Of a stretch of 64,000 nucleotides of DNA, positions 8,565-17,754 are shown in pieces. The DNA lies in assembly GCF_000276685.1 (NCBI RefSeq), contig NC_018108.1:310001-374000 (forward strand). Reading direction: 5' to 3'. The position numbers and the translations under genes are program-made. The notes beneath the pieces are model-generated. The model was not told the origin of the DNA and made no database searches. It saw nothing but the letters and a program-made list of their open reading frames with translations. This DNA is from Taylorella equigenitalis ATCC 35865 (GTDB lineage Bacteria > Pseudomonadota > Gammaproteobacteria > Burkholderiales > Burkholderiaceae_B). Position 1 is the stretch's first letter. Every line of letters starts with the position of its first letter.

Positions 8565-8675
8565 TGTGCTTTGCAAGCCAACTTTGAAAAGGGCTGATTG
8601 TTAAGTTTGTAAATCTGGGTAATGAGTGTTTGTTAGGGCCATATGGTACTAAAAAGCATTACCCTTTGATGCGGT

Positions 8676-9257
8676 TCATAAACAAGATTGAAATGATTCT
8701 GCTAAATTTGACTGAACTTGCATGTTCTGAATGATGCTATTGGCTTGACTGTCGTTATATCCAATAGAAGTTAGAAGCTTTTTCATAGATATCGGTTTGC
8801 TATAGCCTTTAGGATCTTCCCATTCAGGGCAAAAGGAGCTATGAGTGATATCACAAAGTTTTGTTGCTGAGTAATATCCATATTCTTTCCATACACTATC
8901 CAATGCTTCTACATCACTTTCTGATAATTCTCTTAAATCGTCAGTTGAACGAATCATGCCAGGGGCAGCCAACACCAAATGATTTTCTTCTCTATCAGCA
9001 ATCCAAGTATTCTAACAATTTGAATCATAGGTGCGAAAGCAATTTATACAATCAAGTGTCATTGAAAGCACGGGACCATGTGGCATGGACACAAAAGCAT
9101 CGTTAGTAATAGAGGTACCATAACGAAGTAGAGACTCTCTTTCCGCTAAATAAAGCAGTTTCATAACTTTTAAAATGCTTAATGAACTGCCAGCCCTATA
9201 TAGGAAAAATGCAGTAGCTTGGGTAGCATTTTTCAGAAAACAATAAATGATTATTAA
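8676..9257 (-). pseudogene. Panacea-domain (DUF4065, SocA/GepA-like) pseudogene with internal stop
   Basis: On the minus strand one frame is open from 9257 to 8676 except for a TAG at 9014-9012. Upstream of the stop it reads KLLYLAERESLLRYG, then FVSMPHGPVLS; downstream NTWIADREENHLVLA, LSESDVEALDSVWKEYG and PEWEDPKGYSKPI. These are the ordered blocks of the Panacea domain found in SocA/GepA-type antitoxins and phage-linked proteins. There is no start codon upstream, so the 5' end is also lost. It sits tail to tail with the Fic remnant, in a decayed accessory patch. The 170 bp from 9258 to 9428 are AT-rich with no feature that I see. Confidence 0.7.
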
Positions 9258-9428
9258 TCATAAAATTTCCAATTAATAGATGTCTAAGTTATTAAAAAAT
9301 AGATTAAGACTAATTATTAAGCAATAAATATTAGTGGAAATTAAAATTGCTTTGCTTAACAAAGGGGATATTGAGTTAAATTTAACAAGCGTTTTAAATA
9401 AAACTTGAAATTGTAAATAAAAGATTTA

Positions 9429-9513
9429 TGGTGCCCGAGGCCGGAATCGAACCGGCACGCCTTGCGGCGGGGGATTTTGAGTCCCCTGCGTCTACCAATT
9501 TCACCACTCGGGC
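9429..9513 (-). tRNA. tRNA-Leu(CAA)
   Basis: 85-nt class II tRNA with encoded CCA. Acceptor arm GCCCGAG/CTCGGGC, D-arm TGGTGAAATTGGTAGACGCA, anticodon loop CTCAAAA on stem GGGGA/TCCCC giving anticodon CAA, a long variable arm (GCCGCAAGGC) and the T-loop GGTTCGATTCC. It reads UUG codons. Confidence 0.97.
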
Positions 9514-9533
9514 TTAGTGTGGAAAAGCTTAAA

Positions 9534-9562
9534 ATTATATCAACTTATTTAAGTTTTGTTAA
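9534..9562 (-). promoter_or_regulatory. Promoter of tRNA-Leu
   Basis: On the minus strand TTAACA (9562-9557), a 17-bp spacer and TATAAT (9539-9534) form a near-consensus sigma-70 promoter. Transcription would begin near 9527, about 14 bases before the mature tRNA. It overlaps the 3' end of ampD. Confidence 0.7.
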
Positions 9563-10151
9563 ATGAAATTAAATTTTCTAAAGATTGAGGGATTTCTCTA
9601 TAGCTCCAACCACATTCAAATCGCATTCTATACCAGTCAAAGTAAGGACCAGGGTCAATTTTACGCTCAGGTGCTATATGCTCATGTCCTCGCACATGCT
9701 GTATAGGGTAACGGGTTTTAATAATTCTACATAGATAAGCCAAACTTTTATATTGTTCTGTCTCGAAAACGTCTATCTCAGACCCTTCAAGCTCTATTCC
9801 GATTGAAAATTCATTGCATTTTTCACGCCCGTTTAAACTAGATACACCCGCATGGAACGCCATTTTATCGGTGCTTACAAATTGGATAATTTCTCCAGAA
9901 CGCTGTATATAAAAGTGCGATGACACACGTAGGTGATTAATAGTAGCAAAATATGGATGATCACTAGCGTTTATTCGATTTGTAAAAAGCTGTTCGACGA
10001 AATTATTGCCATAGATATAAGGTGGCAATGATATAAAGTGCACAACTAGTAGTGATACCTGCGTGTTCTTTGGGCGGTCGGAAAAATTAGGGGAGGCAAT
10101 TTGCTTGCAATTATTTAGGAAACCGTGTTTATCAATATATGGATACGTCAA
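9549..10151 (-). CDS. ampD: 1,6-anhydro-N-acetylmuramyl-L-alanine amidase AmpD
   Basis: Cytoplasmic zinc amidase that removes the peptide from anhydro-muropeptides during wall recycling. Diagnostic segments: SPNFSDRP, LLVVHFISLPP (zinc H), VSSHFYIQRSGEIIQFVS, AFHAG, GIELEG and GHEHIAPERKIDPG (zinc H and D, catalytic K). I place the start at TTG 10151, one base after the stop of the upstream gene, giving 200 aa, close to family length. The only upstream ATG (10268) would overlap that gene by 116 bp and add residues unlike AmpD. The TTG has only a weak Shine-Dalgarno, so translation may be coupled to the gene before it. Confidence 0.88.
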   Translation of the reverse strand: MTYPYIDKHGFLNNCKQIASPNFSDRPKNTQVSLLVVHFISLPPYIYGNNFVEQLFTNRINASDHPYFATINHLRVSSHFYIQRSGEIIQFVSTDKMAFHAGVSSLNGREKCNEFSIGIELEGSEIDVFETEQYKSLAYLCRIIKTRYPIQHVRGHEHIAPERKIDPGPYFDWYRMRFECGWSYREIPQSLENLISFNKT

Positions 10152-10152
10152 T

Positions 10153-10440
10153 TTATTTAATATCTCGGGAAAATGCCATTCTTTTATGGTCTTCGCAGCA
10201 GAATGATTTTCCTCCTGCTTTGACAGTTTCGCTCTCAGGTGTATGCAATCCGCAATAATCGCACTCAATCATATTTTCTGGATTTTGAGAGTTGTCTTCA
10301 CGATAGCTATCTTCTACATGTTTACGATTAGCACGTGCTATTTCTTTTGCTCTGCTAAAGCCTCTAAATATTGACCAGGAGCCAAGTAAAAAGAAAAATA
10401 TGACAGCAAAAGCTAAAGCAAAAAACAATAATCTAGCCAT
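10153..10440 (-). CDS. Small membrane protein with zinc-ribbon-like tail (PP0621-like)
   Basis: 95 aa: one N-terminal membrane helix (LLFFALAFAVIFFFLLGSW), a basic linker, then CDYCGLHTPESETV and SFCCEDHKR, a CxxC plus CC/H arrangement that could bind zinc. This resembles the small PP0621-type proteins encoded beside ypjD or ampD in betaproteobacteria. It is placed between ypjD and ampD in one minus-strand run with gaps of 1 and 10 bp. Function unknown. Confidence 0.75.
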   Translation of the reverse strand: MARLLFFALAFAVIFFFLLGSWSIFRGFSRAKEIARANRKHVEDSYREDNSQNPENMIECDYCGLHTPESETVKAGGKSFCCEDHKRMAFSRDIK

Positions 10441-10450
10441 AATTACCTCT

Positions 10451-11290
10451 TCAAACCCTGTGAAGTAAAACTTCTAAAATAAAACGTGTTCCTGTGTAAG
10501 CTAGGAATAAAAGACCGAATCCGATCAATGTCCATCGTAAGTAACTGCGACCTCTCCAACCCCATATGGATCTACCGAAAAGTAGAACACCAAATATTAT
10601 CCAAGAAAATAGGGTAAAAAATGTTTTATGATCTCTAGGTAGTAGCACCCCGTTTAAGTCCATGGATACTATAGCTCCAGAGATTATAGATATAGTTAAT
10701 AGTAAAAATCCAACCCAAATCACTCGATAAAGCATACGTTCTTGGACCATAAGAGGTGGCTGGGCATTTATAATTCTTGAGAAGATTGAAGTCTCTTCAG
10801 ATAAGTTTATGGGTCTGCGCAAATATTTCTCTAAAGTAAACATAATCACTACATGTATGGCGGCTAGGGCAATAATTGCATAGGCAAAAAACGAGAACAC
10901 CATATGCACTAAGAACATATTATTTATGATAGGAATACCAATACTGTGTTCTGATGGTGGAAATGTAGCCGCCAAAGCACAACTTATAACAGTGGCAGGA
11001 ATAATGAGGTATAAGTATCCCTTGATTTTAAGAAACGTACTTTCAAATAAATAGAAAAGCACACCAAGCCACATCATAAATGAAATGCTTAATGACCAAT
11101 TGATAGTTATAGTTTTTAAGCCGTGTGCACTTGGGGTGAACATATCAAAATGCACAGCAACGCCATGAACTACTGCAGTGGCTAGGAGAAGAGTTTGCAA
11201 TATGAGGTTGTGTTTGTCACGTAAAAGAAGCATCCCTGAAATTAAGTACATCAGAGAAGCTACGTAGTGCAGTACGACATCATTCGCCAT
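10451..11290 (-). CDS. ypjD: YpjD/HemX-like cytochrome c assembly family membrane protein
   Basis: 279-aa inner-membrane protein with about eight hydrophobic segments, in the CcsA/CcmC superfamily by overall pattern (histidines in HFDMFTPSAHG, MVFSFFAYAIIALAAIH, and HKTFFTLFSWIIFG). E. coli ypjD is also divergent from ffh, the same arrangement as here, which supports the name. The precise role of YpjD is not established; some members handle heme or cytochrome c assembly. It heads the ypjD-PP0621-ampD run. Confidence 0.8.
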   Translation of the reverse strand: MANDVVLHYVASLMYLISGMLLLRDKHNLILQTLLLATAVVHGVAVHFDMFTPSAHGLKTITINWSLSISFMMWLGVLFYLFESTFLKIKGYLYLIIPATVISCALAATFPPSEHSIGIPIINNMFLVHMVFSFFAYAIIALAAIHVVIMFTLEKYLRRPINLSEETSIFSRIINAQPPLMVQERMLYRVIWVGFLLLTISIISGAIVSMDLNGVLLPRDHKTFFTLFSWIIFGVLLFGRSIWGWRGRSYLRWTLIGFGLLFLAYTGTRFILEVLLHRV

Positions 11291-11352
11291 CTAGGAAGCC
11301 TATAACTTATAATTGCATAAGTCACAAGTATAACCTAATAAGAATCATTCCT

Positions 11353-12768
11353 ATGTTCGATAATTTATCAAATCGTTTAGCCCGTGTCATGCAAACAATG
11401 CGTGGAGAGGCTCGTCTTACTGAACAAAATACAAAGGATATGCTGCGTGAAATACGCATGGCATTGATTGAGGCGGATGTTGCATTGCCAGTAGTTAAGG
11501 CTTTTATTGAAGAAGTGAAGTCTAAAGCTATGGGGCAGGATGTTGCTACTAGTTTGAATCCTGGTCAAGCATTGGTAGGTATTGTTCATAAGGAATTGAC
11601 AGCCCTAATGGGTGGTGATTTGGGTGAGCAGGCTTCGCAATTGTCATTTGCCTCTCAACCACCTGCAGTCATATTGATGGCTGGTTTGCAGGGTGCAGGT
11701 AAAACTACTACCACTGGTAAATTATCTAGACTTATATCAAAGGGGTTATTGCCATCGGGTAATCTGAAAAAACATCCGCCTAAAAAGGTTTTGGTTGTTA
11801 GTGCGGACGTTTATAGAGCTGCAGCGATTGACCAATTGAAATCTGTTGCTCAACAAGCGGGCGTTGATTTTTTTGCATCGTCACCTGATCAAAAGCCTAT
11901 CGAAATTGCACGTGCAGCATTGGATCATGCTAAACGACAGTTTTATGATGTTCTTATAGTCGACACTGCAGGTCGATTAGGTATAGATACTGCGATGATG
12001 AATGAAATTCGTGAATTGCATCAGTTTCTAAATCCTGTTGAAACATTGTTTGTGGTTGATGCTATGCAGGGTCAGGATGCTGTTAATGTAGCGAAGGCGT
12101 TTGCGGAAGCATTGCCACTGACTGGTGTTGTGCTTACTAAGATGGATGGTGATGCTCGAGGTGGTGCAGCTTTATCTGTTAGACATGTAACGGGTAAGCC
12201 TCTGAAATTTATTGGTGTATCGGAGAAGCTTGATGGGCTTGAACCGTTTCATCCTGAACGTATGGCTCAGAGGATTCTGGGCATGGGTGATATTGTTTCG
12301 CTTGTTGAACAGGTTCAAAATAATATTGATGTGGCTGAGGCGGAGCGCATTGCCAAAAAAATTAAATCAAAAGATAAATTTGATCTGAACGATTTTAAAG
12401 ATCAGCTTCAACAAGTTAAAAAAATGGGCAGCATGAGCAGTTTGATGGAGAAGTTGCCTGGGCAGTTTTCGCAGATGGCTGGTCAGATTGACGAGCAGCA
12501 AGCCGATAAGCATATGAGACGTACGGAAGGGATTATTAATTCTATGACTCCGAAAGAGCGTTCTAAGCCAGAAATTATTAATGGAAAAAGACGTCAGCGA
12601 ATTGCTAAAGGTGCGGGTGTTCCTGTTCAGGAAGTAAATAAATTGCTTAAGCAGTTTGAACAGATGCAGGGCATGATGAAGCAATTCAAAAAGGGTGGTA
12701 TGGGCAAACTTATGAAAGGTATGAATGCTCTAAGTAGCATGGGTCGCTTTATGGGAGGGAGACGGTAG
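11353..12768 (+). CDS. ffh: Signal recognition particle protein Ffh
   Basis: SRP54 homologue of 471 aa that binds 4.5S RNA and hydrophobic signal sequences to guide membrane proteins to FtsY. N domain residues 1-90; GTPase domain with P-loop GLQGAGKTTT at 111-120, DTAGRLG, TKMDGDARGG and GVSEKLDGLEPF; methionine-rich M domain after about residue 330, with RRQRIAKGAGV and MQGMMKQFKKGGM. The gene is divergent from ypjD. The GC-richer synonymous choices fit a highly expressed gene. Confidence 0.98.
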   Translation: MFDNLSNRLARVMQTMRGEARLTEQNTKDMLREIRMALIEADVALPVVKAFIEEVKSKAMGQDVATSLNPGQALVGIVHKELTALMGGDLGEQASQLSFASQPPAVILMAGLQGAGKTTTTGKLSRLISKGLLPSGNLKKHPPKKVLVVSADVYRAAAIDQLKSVAQQAGVDFFASSPDQKPIEIARAALDHAKRQFYDVLIVDTAGRLGIDTAMMNEIRELHQFLNPVETLFVVDAMQGQDAVNVAKAFAEALPLTGVVLTKMDGDARGGAALSVRHVTGKPLKFIGVSEKLDGLEPFHPERMAQRILGMGDIVSLVEQVQNNIDVAEAERIAKKIKSKDKFDLNDFKDQLQQVKKMGSMSSLMEKLPGQFSQMAGQIDEQQADKHMRRTEGIINSMTPKERSKPEIINGKRRQRIAKGAGVPVQEVNKLLKQFEQMQGMMKQFKKGGMGKLMKGMNALSSMGRFMGGRR

Positions 12769-12898
12769 TTTTTGCTTTTAGTTATAAACACCAGCCAGTT
12801 ACGACCTTTGATTTAGGCCACAGTTTTAGGCACTCGATTACACCGGCCGATTACGATTGAGGCTTAATCTAGCCGTTAGCCACAGTTTCATATAATAA

Positions 12899-12924
12899 AA
12901 ACGCACCCGTTAAAAGGTGCGTTT
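12899..12924 (-). terminator. Terminator of kbp, possibly shared with ffh
   Basis: AAACGCACC, loop of 8, GGTGCGTTT. On the minus strand it is followed by TTATTATA, suitable for kbp; on the plus strand by CTAATC, a poorer run for ffh. The rest of 12769-12967 has no gene; it contains a near repeat of GCCACAGTTT (about 12825 and 12880) of unknown meaning. Confidence 0.75.
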
Positions 12925-12967
12925 CTAATCTATATAAGCAGTCAAAATAACTGCAAAATTCAGGTTA

Positions 12968-13411
12968 TTAAGCTACGTTTTCTGGGATACGTAGAACTTG
13001 TCCTGGATAGATTTTATCTGCAGAAGAAAGCATAGGTTTGTTAGCTTCAAAAATGTCGTTGTATTTGTTAGCGTCACCGTAAACTTCTTCAGAGATTTTA
13101 GAAAGAGTGTCACCAGCTTTAACAGTGTACATTTTTGATTCTTTTTGACCAGCAGGAACCTCAAGGTTACTTTCAACTTGAGCGATGCCTTTAGTGTTAC
13201 CTAGTGCTAGAGCCATGCGTTCTGCTAGTTCTTGTGAATCAGCTTTACCGCCTAGTACAATTTTGTCGCCTTCAACTTTAACGTCGATACCATCAGTATT
13301 GAAGTTGTGTTTTGCAAGTTGGCTTTTAACTTGATCTGGAGTTGCAGCTTCAGCTTTATCGCCGCCAAAAAGTTCTTCACCTGCTTCTTTAATGAAATTG
13401 AAAATACCCAT
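12968..13411 (-). CDS. kbp: BON-LysM potassium-binding protein Kbp (YgaU)
   Basis: 147-aa cytoplasmic protein with a BON domain (about residues 25-90) and a LysM domain (about 92-145). It follows E. coli Kbp/YgaU closely: MGIFNFIKEAGEELFG at the start, LGNTKGIAQVESNLEV in the BON part, and YTVKAGDTLSKISEEVYGDA and FEANKPMLSSADKIYPGQ in the LysM part. Kbp senses cytoplasmic potassium and changes shape on binding it. It has its own terminator and stands alone, downstream of trmB on the same strand by 52 bp. Confidence 0.9.
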   Translation of the reverse strand: MGIFNFIKEAGEELFGGDKAEAATPDQVKSQLAKHNFNTDGIDVKVEGDKIVLGGKADSQELAERMALALGNTKGIAQVESNLEVPAGQKESKMYTVKAGDTLSKISEEVYGDANKYNDIFEANKPMLSSADKIYPGQVLRIPENVA

Positions 13412-13463
13412 AATATTTCCTTTAAAAGTATGTGTTAGGAAAGTTCATTATACAGGTCAAAAA

Positions 13464-14162
13464 TTAATGTTTTTTGAAAATCAAATCCCATGATTCGTGC
13501 CCGAGTCTGAAGCCTCTTGTTTCAAATTTAGTTTGAGGTCTGTAATCGGGTTTGTCTGAAAAGCCGTGTTCATGCATGCTTTGATTAATTAAGTAATTGC
13601 AACTTTTTAAAACATCCAGCATTTGATGTGCGTAATCTTCCCAATCAGTTGCGCAATGGATGTAACCTCCTGACATAATTCTTTGGCTTAGAAAATCAAT
13701 GAAAGGTTTTTGTATAAGTCGCCTTTTATGGTGACGCTTTTTGTGCCATGGATCGGGAAAAAATATATGCACTCCGCTTAGACTTTCTAAGGGAATCATC
13801 TTTTCTAGAACCAGATATGCATCTTCTTTTATAAGTTTTATATTGCTAAGTTGTGAATCTCGAATGCGCATAAGCATAGCACCCACACCAGCTGCAAATA
13901 CTTCGACTCCAATAAAATTGTGTTCAGGTCTACTTAAACAGATTTTTTCTGTAGTCTCTCCCATGCCAAACCCAATTTCTAAATATGTCGGGGCAATGCG
14001 TCCAAATTCAGCTTCAAAATCTAATAATTCGTCCGAATAAGGAATTAGCCATTTAGGTCCTAGCTCGCTTATAGCTCTAGCCTGACCAGTGGTCATACTG
14101 TTTCTTTGAGAGCTAAATGAGCGAATTCGTCTAAATTGATCAGGGATAGTATTTTGTGTCAT
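13464..14162 (-). CDS. trmB: tRNA (guanine46-N7)-methyltransferase
   Basis: SAM-dependent methyltransferase that makes m7G46 in tRNA, 232 aa. Seen: LEIGFGMGETT (SAM site), NFIGVEVFAAGVG, IHIFFPDPWHKKRHHKRRLI written here as VHIFFPDPWHKKRHH, and CATDWEDYAHQML, all TrmB hallmarks. Its ATG is 1 bp after the metG stop, so the two are probably cotranscribed. Confidence 0.96.
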   Translation of the reverse strand: MTQNTIPDQFRRIRSFSSQRNSMTTGQARAISELGPKWLIPYSDELLDFEAEFGRIAPTYLEIGFGMGETTEKICLSRPEHNFIGVEVFAAGVGAMLMRIRDSQLSNIKLIKEDAYLVLEKMIPLESLSGVHIFFPDPWHKKRHHKRRLIQKPFIDFLSQRIMSGGYIHCATDWEDYAHQMLDVLKSCNYLINQSMHEHGFSDKPDYRPQTKFETRGFRLGHESWDLIFKKH

Positions 14163-14163
14163 A

Positions 14164-16245
14164 TCAACCGATACGCATGCCTGGCTGAGCTCCTGACTGT
14201 GGTTCTAAAATCCATAGTCCTGGAACCGCCTCTCTGTCAGCATGAGCAGCAGACAACACCATACCTTCAGAAACTCCAAATTTCATTTTTCTAGGAGCAA
14301 GATTAGCTACAACAACAGTTAGTTTGCCGATAAGATCTTCTGGTTCATAAGCTGATTGAATGCCAGAGAACACATTACGATTTCTACCTTCGCCCACGTC
14401 CAATGTAAGTTGTAGTAATTTAGTTGAACCCTCAACTTTTTTGCAGTCCACAATTTTCGCTACACGCATATCAACTTTTGAAAAATCATCAATAGTTATT
14501 GTGTCTGCAATAGCCTGTCCTCCAGGAATAAGTTTCTCTTCACTTTCAGTCACTTTTTGATCTGTAGTAGGTTCAAATAATTCGTCCAATTGTTTTTCCT
14601 CAACTCTTTGAAGTAAATGCTTGAATGGTTTGATAAATAGAGGTTTCTCATAGGCATCATCCCAAACCAAATCTTTTTTGATATCAAATAAATCCTCGTA
14701 AATAGAGGTGCTTAATTCGGGAGTAATAGGGTAAAGCAGTGTGCAGATAGCTTTAAACCCAGCAATCGCCTGCGAGCAAATATCCTGTAATTGTGCCTTG
14801 GTTTCATCTGAAGCTTCAGAGAATCCTTTAGCAAGAACCCAGGGTTTAGCCTGATCGAACGCAGTGTTTACTTTATCTGCGAAAGCCATAATGGCTCTAA
14901 CAGCTTTAGAATATTCAAAATTCTCAATGTCAGCTTTGACTTCATCTGTAAGTTTTTTGATTTCCTCAAATTGCTCTTCAGTTTTAAAAGATAAATGACC
15001 ATCAAAAAAGCGATTTATAAATGTACTAGCACGGCTGGCAATGTTTACGTACTTGCCTACTAAATCTGAATTTACACGGACCATAAAATCCTCAGCTGTA
15101 AAATCCACGTCTTCAACTTTAGCACTTAATTTAGCAGCGATATAGTATCTAAGATATGCTGGATTTAACCCTACACTTAAGTACTTAAGTGGAGAGATAC
15201 CTGTACCTCGGCTTTTGGACATCTTTTCGCCTTTAACAGTTATAAATCCGTGAACCTGTATGCGATCTGGAACTTTTCTATCGGAGAACTTAAGCATGGC
15301 AGGCCAAAACAAAGCATGAAAATAAATAATGTCTTTTCCGATAAAGTGGATTTGAGAAGTTTCTCCCTTTGGATCGACAATAGAATCGTAATCCAAACCT
15401 TCTTTTTTAGTATAGGCTTTTAATGCAGCTAAATAGCCAGCAGGAGCATCAAGCCAAACATAAAAATACTTATCTTTTTCATCTGGGATAGGTATGCCGA
15501 AATATGGTGCATCTCTAGAGATATCCCAATCCCCTAATTTGCTATCACTTTCCGAATCACCTAACCATTCTTTTGTTTTGGCTAAGACTTCACCTTGGAG
15601 ATGTGTTTTATTTAGATTACCTGAATTGTTTGTCCAATCGTGAAGGAATTGTATACATCTTGGGTCAGATAAATTAAAAAAGAAATGCTCAGAGGTTCTA
15701 AGTTCAGGACTAGCCTTTGTAAGAGTAGAGTAAGGCTCAATTAAATCCGTAGGTGCGTAAACTGCCCCACAAACTTCGCATGAATCTCCATACTGATCTT
15801 TTGCATGACACTTAGGGCATTCGCCTTTGATATATCGATCAGGAAGAAACATCCCCTTTATAGGGTCAAAGAATTGCTCTATGGTTTTAGTAGAAATAAA
15901 TCCATTTTTCTTTAGAGCTTTGTATATGTTTTGTGAAACTTCGATATTTTCTGTGCTATGAGTACTATGCCAGAAGTCATGCTTAATTTGAAACCCGTTT
16001 AAATATTGTGGTCTCTCGCTTGCTATACGTGATACTAATTCTTCAGGAGTGATGCCCTCAGCTTGAGCCTTAAGCATGATGGGTGCTCCATGAGCATCGT
16101 CCGCCCCCATGAAATAAACCTTATGCCCAAACATACGCATGGCTCTAACCCAAATATCAGCTTGAATAAACTCCATGATATGTCCGATATGAAACGAACC
16201 ATTTGCGTATGGAAGGGCAGTTGTGGCGAATATAGTGCGAGCCAT
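14164..16245 (-). CDS. metG: Methionyl-tRNA synthetase
   Basis: Charges tRNA-Met. Class I signatures HIGH (HIGH at residues 19-22) and KMSKS (341-345) are intact. A zinc knuckle [18 protein letters not shown] sits in the connective peptide. The C-terminus (last about 105 residues, [16 protein letters not shown] onward) is the EMAPII-like tRNA-binding domain used for dimer formation in the long MetG form. 693 aa is normal for that form. Adjacent apbC/mrp is divergent, as metG and mrp are in many proteobacteria. Confidence 0.98.
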   Translation of the reverse strand: MARTIFATTALPYANGSFHIGHIMEFIQADIWVRAMRMFGHKVYFMGADDAHGAPIMLKAQAEGITPEELVSRIASERPQYLNGFQIKHDFWHSTHSTENIEVSQNIYKALKKNGFISTKTIEQFFDPIKGMFLPDRYIKGECPKCHAKDQYGDSCEVCGAVYAPTDLIEPYSTLTKASPELRTSEHFFFNLSDPRCIQFLHDWTNNSGNLNKTHLQGEVLAKTKEWLGDSESDSKLGDWDISRDAPYFGIPIPDEKDKYFYVWLDAPAGYLAALKAYTKKEGLDYDSIVDPKGETSQIHFIGKDIIYFHALFWPAMLKFSDRKVPDRIQVHGFITVKGEKMSKSRGTGISPLKYLSVGLNPAYLRYYIAAKLSAKVEDVDFTAEDFMVRVNSDLVGKYVNIASRASTFINRFFDGHLSFKTEEQFEEIKKLTDEVKADIENFEYSKAVRAIMAFADKVNTAFDQAKPWVLAKGFSEASDETKAQLQDICSQAIAGFKAICTLLYPITPELSTSIYEDLFDIKKDLVWDDAYEKPLFIKPFKHLLQRVEEKQLDELFEPTTDQKVTESEEKLIPGGQAIADTITIDDFSKVDMRVAKIVDCKKVEGSTKLLQLTLDVGEGRNRNVFSGIQSAYEPEDLIGKLTVVVANLAPRKMKFGVSEGMVLSAAHADREAVPGLWILEPQSGAQPGMRIG

Positions 16246-16252
16246 GAAAATC

Positions 16253-16546
16253 CTATTTGTTATTAGTTTCTACAAAGTCTACGTCAGTAATCTCTTGCGG
16301 TTTGCGACGACTATAGGATGGGTGTCTAAATTTCTCCGCAAAATCTTGTTGAGTTTTAGCTGCTTTTTTTTGCGTACGTTTTACGTAATCCCCAAAAGAA
16401 AATGATCTACCGCTTAATTTGTTCGTAAGAAACATAGCTCCACCCACCAAAAACGCAGTAGAAATTAAGAAAAATGCAAAAATAAAGCCTAGAATCGTAA
16501 CCCCAAAAATAAATATGCCTCTTATGATGCTTAGGATTAAATCCAT
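16253..16546 (-). CDS. Small membrane protein of unknown function
   Basis: 97 aa with two close hydrophobic stretches at the N-terminus ([19 protein letters not shown] and [12 protein letters not shown]), then a basic, polar tail ([28 protein letters not shown]). Seven bp upstream of metG on the same strand, so likely in one transcript. I do not recognise a family beyond a general small inner-membrane protein. Confidence 0.65.
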   Translation of the reverse strand: MDLILSIIRGIFIFGVTILGFIFAFFLISTAFLVGGAMFLTNKLSGRSFSFGDYVKRTQKKAAKTQQDFAEKFRHPSYSRRKPQEITDVDFVETNNK

Positions 16547-16625
16547 ATACTAAACTCCTATACTAAATGAGGTATTACACTAGAAATAGAGTAAAACAAG
16601 ATATTATTGCAAAAAACACATCTAA

Positions 16626-17717
16626 ATGAAACCAATGATTAAGCCTGAACTTTTAATAGATTTACTTGGTGGACTAAAGGACCCTCTAACTGGTAGAGAG
16701 TTAAAAGGGATTTTAAAATCGCATCACATTAAATCCGAGGGCAGTAAGATTAAAGTCAACTTTCCCCTTGGTTATAAATTAAGTAGTGATGAATTACATG
16801 CACTTCAAGACCAAGCCTCCCAAATACTGATTTCAAATAATTTAAATCAAGTTGAACTTAACTTTGATTTAAGTGTTAGAAAACATAAGGTTCAAGCGGG
16901 TCTTAGGCCACTAGATAAAGTGAGTAATATTATTGCGGTGGCTTCAGGAAAAGGAGGTGTCGGCAAGAGTACATGTGCGGTAAATATTGCCATAGGGCTA
17001 GCTCAATCTGGAGCTAATGTGGGTCTACTTGATGCTGATATTTATGGACCAAGCGTTCCAATTCTAATGGGTCTTGAAGGGAAGCCTGAAATAAACTCAA
17101 AGCAAATGATGATCCCTCATTTCAGACACGGCATCTGGACAAATTCATTTGGCTTTCTGATAGGCGAAGATGAGGCCGCAATTTGGCGCGGACCCATGGT
17201 TGTGCAGGCTTTAAATCAATTGATATCATTTACAGATTGGCCACAACTTGACTACCTTATTGTTGATATGCCACCAGGTACTGGAGATATTGCCCTTAGT
17301 ATGTCACAAAAGATTCCCGTTGTAGGTGCAGTTATCATTACAACACCTCAGGATTTGGCTCTTCTTGATGTTAAAAAAGGTGTGGCAATGTTTGAAAAAG
17401 TAGGAGTTCCTATTTTAGGCGTCATAGAAAATATGGCTACCTATACTTGTCCAAAATGTGGGCATACAGAATCCATATTCGGACATGAAGGCGGACTGAA
17501 ACTGTCGAATCAAATGGGGTTGCGGTATTTAGGGGCATTGCCACTTAATATAAAAATAAGGGAAGGATCAGATGCTGGAATTCCAATCACAAAGTCCGAA
17601 CCAGAGTCGCAAGAAGCTAAAATTTTTAGAAATATTTCGAGACAGATTGCAATATCTATTTCCTCAAGTAGCCTCGATATGACTCATAAGCTGCCTCCCG
17701 TTGTGTTAAAAAGTTAA
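16626..17717 (+). CDS. apbC: Iron-sulfur cluster carrier ATPase ApbC/Mrp
   Basis: Cytosolic P-loop ATPase that carries Fe-S clusters to target proteins. An N-terminal MIP18/DUF59-like domain (LLGGLKDPLTGREL) is followed by the deviant Walker A SGKGGVGKST (107-116), then DADIYGPSVP, VDMPPGTGD and the cluster-holding CPKC near residues 275-278. 363 aa, normal length. ATG 16626 has a second in-frame ATG three codons in. It is 37 bp upstream of tamA. Confidence 0.96.
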   Translation: MKPMIKPELLIDLLGGLKDPLTGRELKGILKSHHIKSEGSKIKVNFPLGYKLSSDELHALQDQASQILISNNLNQVELNFDLSVRKHKVQAGLRPLDKVSNIIAVASGKGGVGKSTCAVNIAIGLAQSGANVGLLDADIYGPSVPILMGLEGKPEINSKQMMIPHFRHGIWTNSFGFLIGEDEAAIWRGPMVVQALNQLISFTDWPQLDYLIVDMPPGTGDIALSMSQKIPVVGAVIITTPQDLALLDVKKGVAMFEKVGVPILGVIENMATYTCPKCGHTESIFGHEGGLKLSNQMGLRYLGALPLNIKIREGSDAGIPITKSEPESQEAKIFRNISRQIAISISSSSLDMTHKLPPVVLKS

Positions 17718-17754
17718 AATCATATGGTATTTAACTTTTGCTTTAGGTAATTTT

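Noticed and set aside
10152-10268. AmpD start at ATG 10268
   Set aside because: It overlaps the upstream gene by 116 bp and the added residues do not look like AmpD.
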